A stretch of 15,773 nucleotides of DNA from Burkholderiales bacterium. Its GTDB lineage: Bacteria > Pseudomonadota > Gammaproteobacteria > Burkholderiales > Burkholderiaceae_C. The notes under the pieces are model-generated. The model saw only the letters and a program-made list of their open reading frames with translations. It was not told the origin of the DNA and made no database searches. The DNA lies in contig JAABPT010000426.1 in assembly GCA_011391855.1 (NCBI GenBank), positions 1 to 15,773 of the forward strand, in the 5' to 3' direction. Positions 14,500 through 15,773 of the stretch are shown here, piece after piece (the stretch's first letter is position 1; every line of letters begins with the position of its first letter). The translations under genes and the position numbers were made by a program.

Positions 14500-15507
14500 T
14501 CAACCGGCGGCGTGCCGGCCCAACCAGGCCAGCACGCCCAGCCATAGCGTTGCCGTGGCGGCAAAGGCGAGCGTCGAGAAGACGATCGCCGTCGTCGCCT
14601 GCGCCTGCAGCGTGTCGTAGCGCTGCGCGAAGATGAGCGCGTTGGTGCCCACCGGCAGCGCCGCCATCATCACCAGCACCGCCAGTGGCAGGCCGCTCAG
14701 GCCGAAGCCCAGCGAGGCCACGGCCAGCACCAGCGCCGGCAGCACCAGCAGCTTCAGCGCCGCGGTGGCCAGCGCGCCGCGCACATGGCCGCGCAGGCCG
14801 TATTGCGCCAGCGTCAGGCCGATCAGCACCAGGCACAACGGCACCACCGCCAGGCCCAGCGTGCCCAGCGCCTCGTCCACCACCGGGTGCAGGCCCAGGC
14901 CGGTGAGGTTCCAGGCCAGGCCGGCCAGCACCGGCAGCGTCACCGGGTGCAGCAGGGCGTTGCGCGCGGTGGTGCGCACGGTGGCGGCCAGCGTGGCGCT
15001 GCGGTCGGCGCGCGCCAGGTCCACCTCCACCAGCGTCGTCAAGAGTGTCAGCAGCACCAGCCCGTGCAGGCTGACCAGCGCGATGTGCAGCGCCAGCCCG
15101 GGTTCGCCGAACAGCGCCGCGGCCATGGGAATGCCCAGTTGCACACCGTTGCCGTAGGTGGCCGCGATGGCGCGAGTGGCGGGTGCAGCGGGTTCAGCGG
15201 GTTCAGCGCCCGGCACCGCGATCCTGGCCGCGCCGCGCCGGTGCCACACGTAGACCGCCAGCACGTAAGCCAGCACCGGCACGTAGTACGCCGCCAGCGT
15301 GCGCCAGGGCAGCGCGGCGAAATCCAGCCGCGCCATGGTGCGGAACAGCAGCGCCGGCACGAAAAGGTAGAAGGCCGCGTCGGACAGCGCGCGCGCCGCG
15401 GGGCCGATGCCGCCGCGCCCGCCCAGCCAGTGCTGGCGCCCGGCCAGCCAGCCCAGGGCGACGGTGAAGAAGATCGCCAGCAGCTTGTGAAAGATGGCCA
15501 GCGTCAC
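14500..15507 (-). CDS. AEC-family (auxin efflux carrier-like) membrane transporter
   Basis: A 335-residue, very hydrophobic inner-membrane protein with about eight to ten membrane segments. The first half has FTVALGWLAGR and FYLFVPALLFRTMA, and a central loop leads to ATYGNGVQLGIPMAAALFGEPGLA, the AEC/MleP-type crossover motif. The second half has HPVTLPVLAGLAWN and ALPVGTNALIFAQRY, again typical. Bacterial AEC members export organic or dicarboxylic acids; the substrate cannot be told here. The start is GTG at 15507, sharing GTGA with the stop of the upstream YggU-type gene, so translation is coupled. No better start with a signal is seen. Confidence 0.85.
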   Translation of the reverse strand: MTLAIFHKLLAIFFTVALGWLAGRQHWLGGRGGIGPAARALSDAAFYLFVPALLFRTMARLDFAALPWRTLAAYYVPVLAYVLAVYVWHRRGAARIAVPGAEPAEPAAPATRAIAATYGNGVQLGIPMAAALFGEPGLALHIALVSLHGLVLLTLLTTLVEVDLARADRSATLAATVRTTARNALLHPVTLPVLAGLAWNLTGLGLHPVVDEALGTLGLAVVPLCLVLIGLTLAQYGLRGHVRGALATAALKLLVLPALVLAVASLGFGLSGLPLAVLVMMAALPVGTNALIFAQRYDTLQAQATTAIVFSTLAFAATATLWLGVLAWLGRHAAG

Positions 15508-15773
15508 GCTGTCTTCGCCGCGGCCGCAACGACCACCCGCGCCAGCCAGTCGGCCACCGCCGCCGCCGGCAGGTCGACTTCCACCGTCTTGCGCCGCGAC
15601 GCGTCGCCGCGCTGCAGTCGCACCGCGCGCTTGGCGCAGCCCAACTCGTCGGCCAGCCAGGCCAGCAGCCGCGCATTGGCCTGGCCTTCCACGGGCTGCG
15701 CCGCCAGGCGCACGCGCAGCGCGCCGTCGTGCAAGCCGTCGGCGCCAGTGCGGCGGGCGTTGGGCACCACGGC
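15504..15773 (-). CDS. YggU/DUF167-family protein, N-terminus cut by window edge
   Basis: Ninety codons up to the right window edge encode the small cytoplasmic DUF167 fold. Family hallmarks are VPNARRT, LRVRLAAQPVEGQANARLLAWLA and the GDASRRKTVEV strand. The GTG at 15770 is probably internal: family members have several residues before this point, so the true start should lie beyond the window. The biochemical role of the family is not established. It is the first visible gene of a two-gene unit with the AEC carrier. Confidence 0.8.
   Translation of the reverse strand, partial: AVVPNARRTGADGLHDGALRVRLAAQPVEGQANARLLAWLADELGCAKRAVRLQRGDASRRKTVEVDLPAAAVADWLARVVVAAAAKTA

Overview
The window is GC-rich, densely packed bacterial DNA with c-type cytochromes, Tat-exported flavoproteins and Sox-type accessory genes. 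Protein style (ProA, LemA, AEC carrier, YggU-type protein, PhoP/PhoQ-like two-component pair) and the base composition suggest a sulfur-oxidising or sulfur-tolerant betaproteobacterium, probably Burkholderiales. This is inferred from gene content; no rRNA or tRNA gene is present to confirm it.

Left region (1-3842): a divergent sulfur-redox locus. On the minus strand lies a flavocytochrome c sulfide dehydrogenase pair, a monoheme cytochrome (fccA-like, 1137-1445) followed by the flavoprotein (fccB-like, cut by the left window edge). On the plus strand are four genes, the last three overlapping the gene before by 4 bases: a SoxH-like metallo-beta-lactamase protein, a TlpA/SoxW-like thioredoxin, a second monoheme cytochrome c, and an ArsR-family regulator with a Cys pattern like sulfide/persulfide sensors. 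The shared intergenic region (1446-1568) holds two inverted repeats that could be operators.

Middle region (3885-6600, minus strand): housekeeping-type genes reading Sel1-repeat/zinc-ribbon membrane protein, then proA (proline biosynthesis), then a LemA-family protein.

Right-middle region (6862-14430, plus strand): an OmpR/PhoB-class response regulator (TTG start) overlapping a PhoQ-like sensor kinase; a 1206-residue secreted protein with an N-terminal choice-of-anchor L domain, Ig/cadherin-like domains and two RTX calcium-binding blocks; then a second, diverged flavocytochrome c pair. Upstream of the RTX gene lies a tandem 11-bp direct repeat, the geometry expected for an OmpR/PhoB-class regulator, linking the two-component system to the big secreted protein. 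The regulator in this block favours GTC for valine, whereas soxH strongly favours GTG; with the strand arrangement this hints that the block was added between the proA side and the right-hand genes.

Right edge (14500-15773, minus strand): a YggU/DUF167 protein cut by the window edge and a GTG-initiated AEC-family membrane carrier overlapping it by 4 bases.

The most notable point is the presence of two flavocytochrome c modules in one window. Compared with my recollection of the Allochromatium vinosum enzyme, both flavoproteins keep the first redox cysteine but lack the second, and the right-hand copy also lacks the cysteine that binds FAD covalently. I found no CRISPR array, insertion sequence or RNA gene. 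No intergenic stretch exceeds 300 bases.
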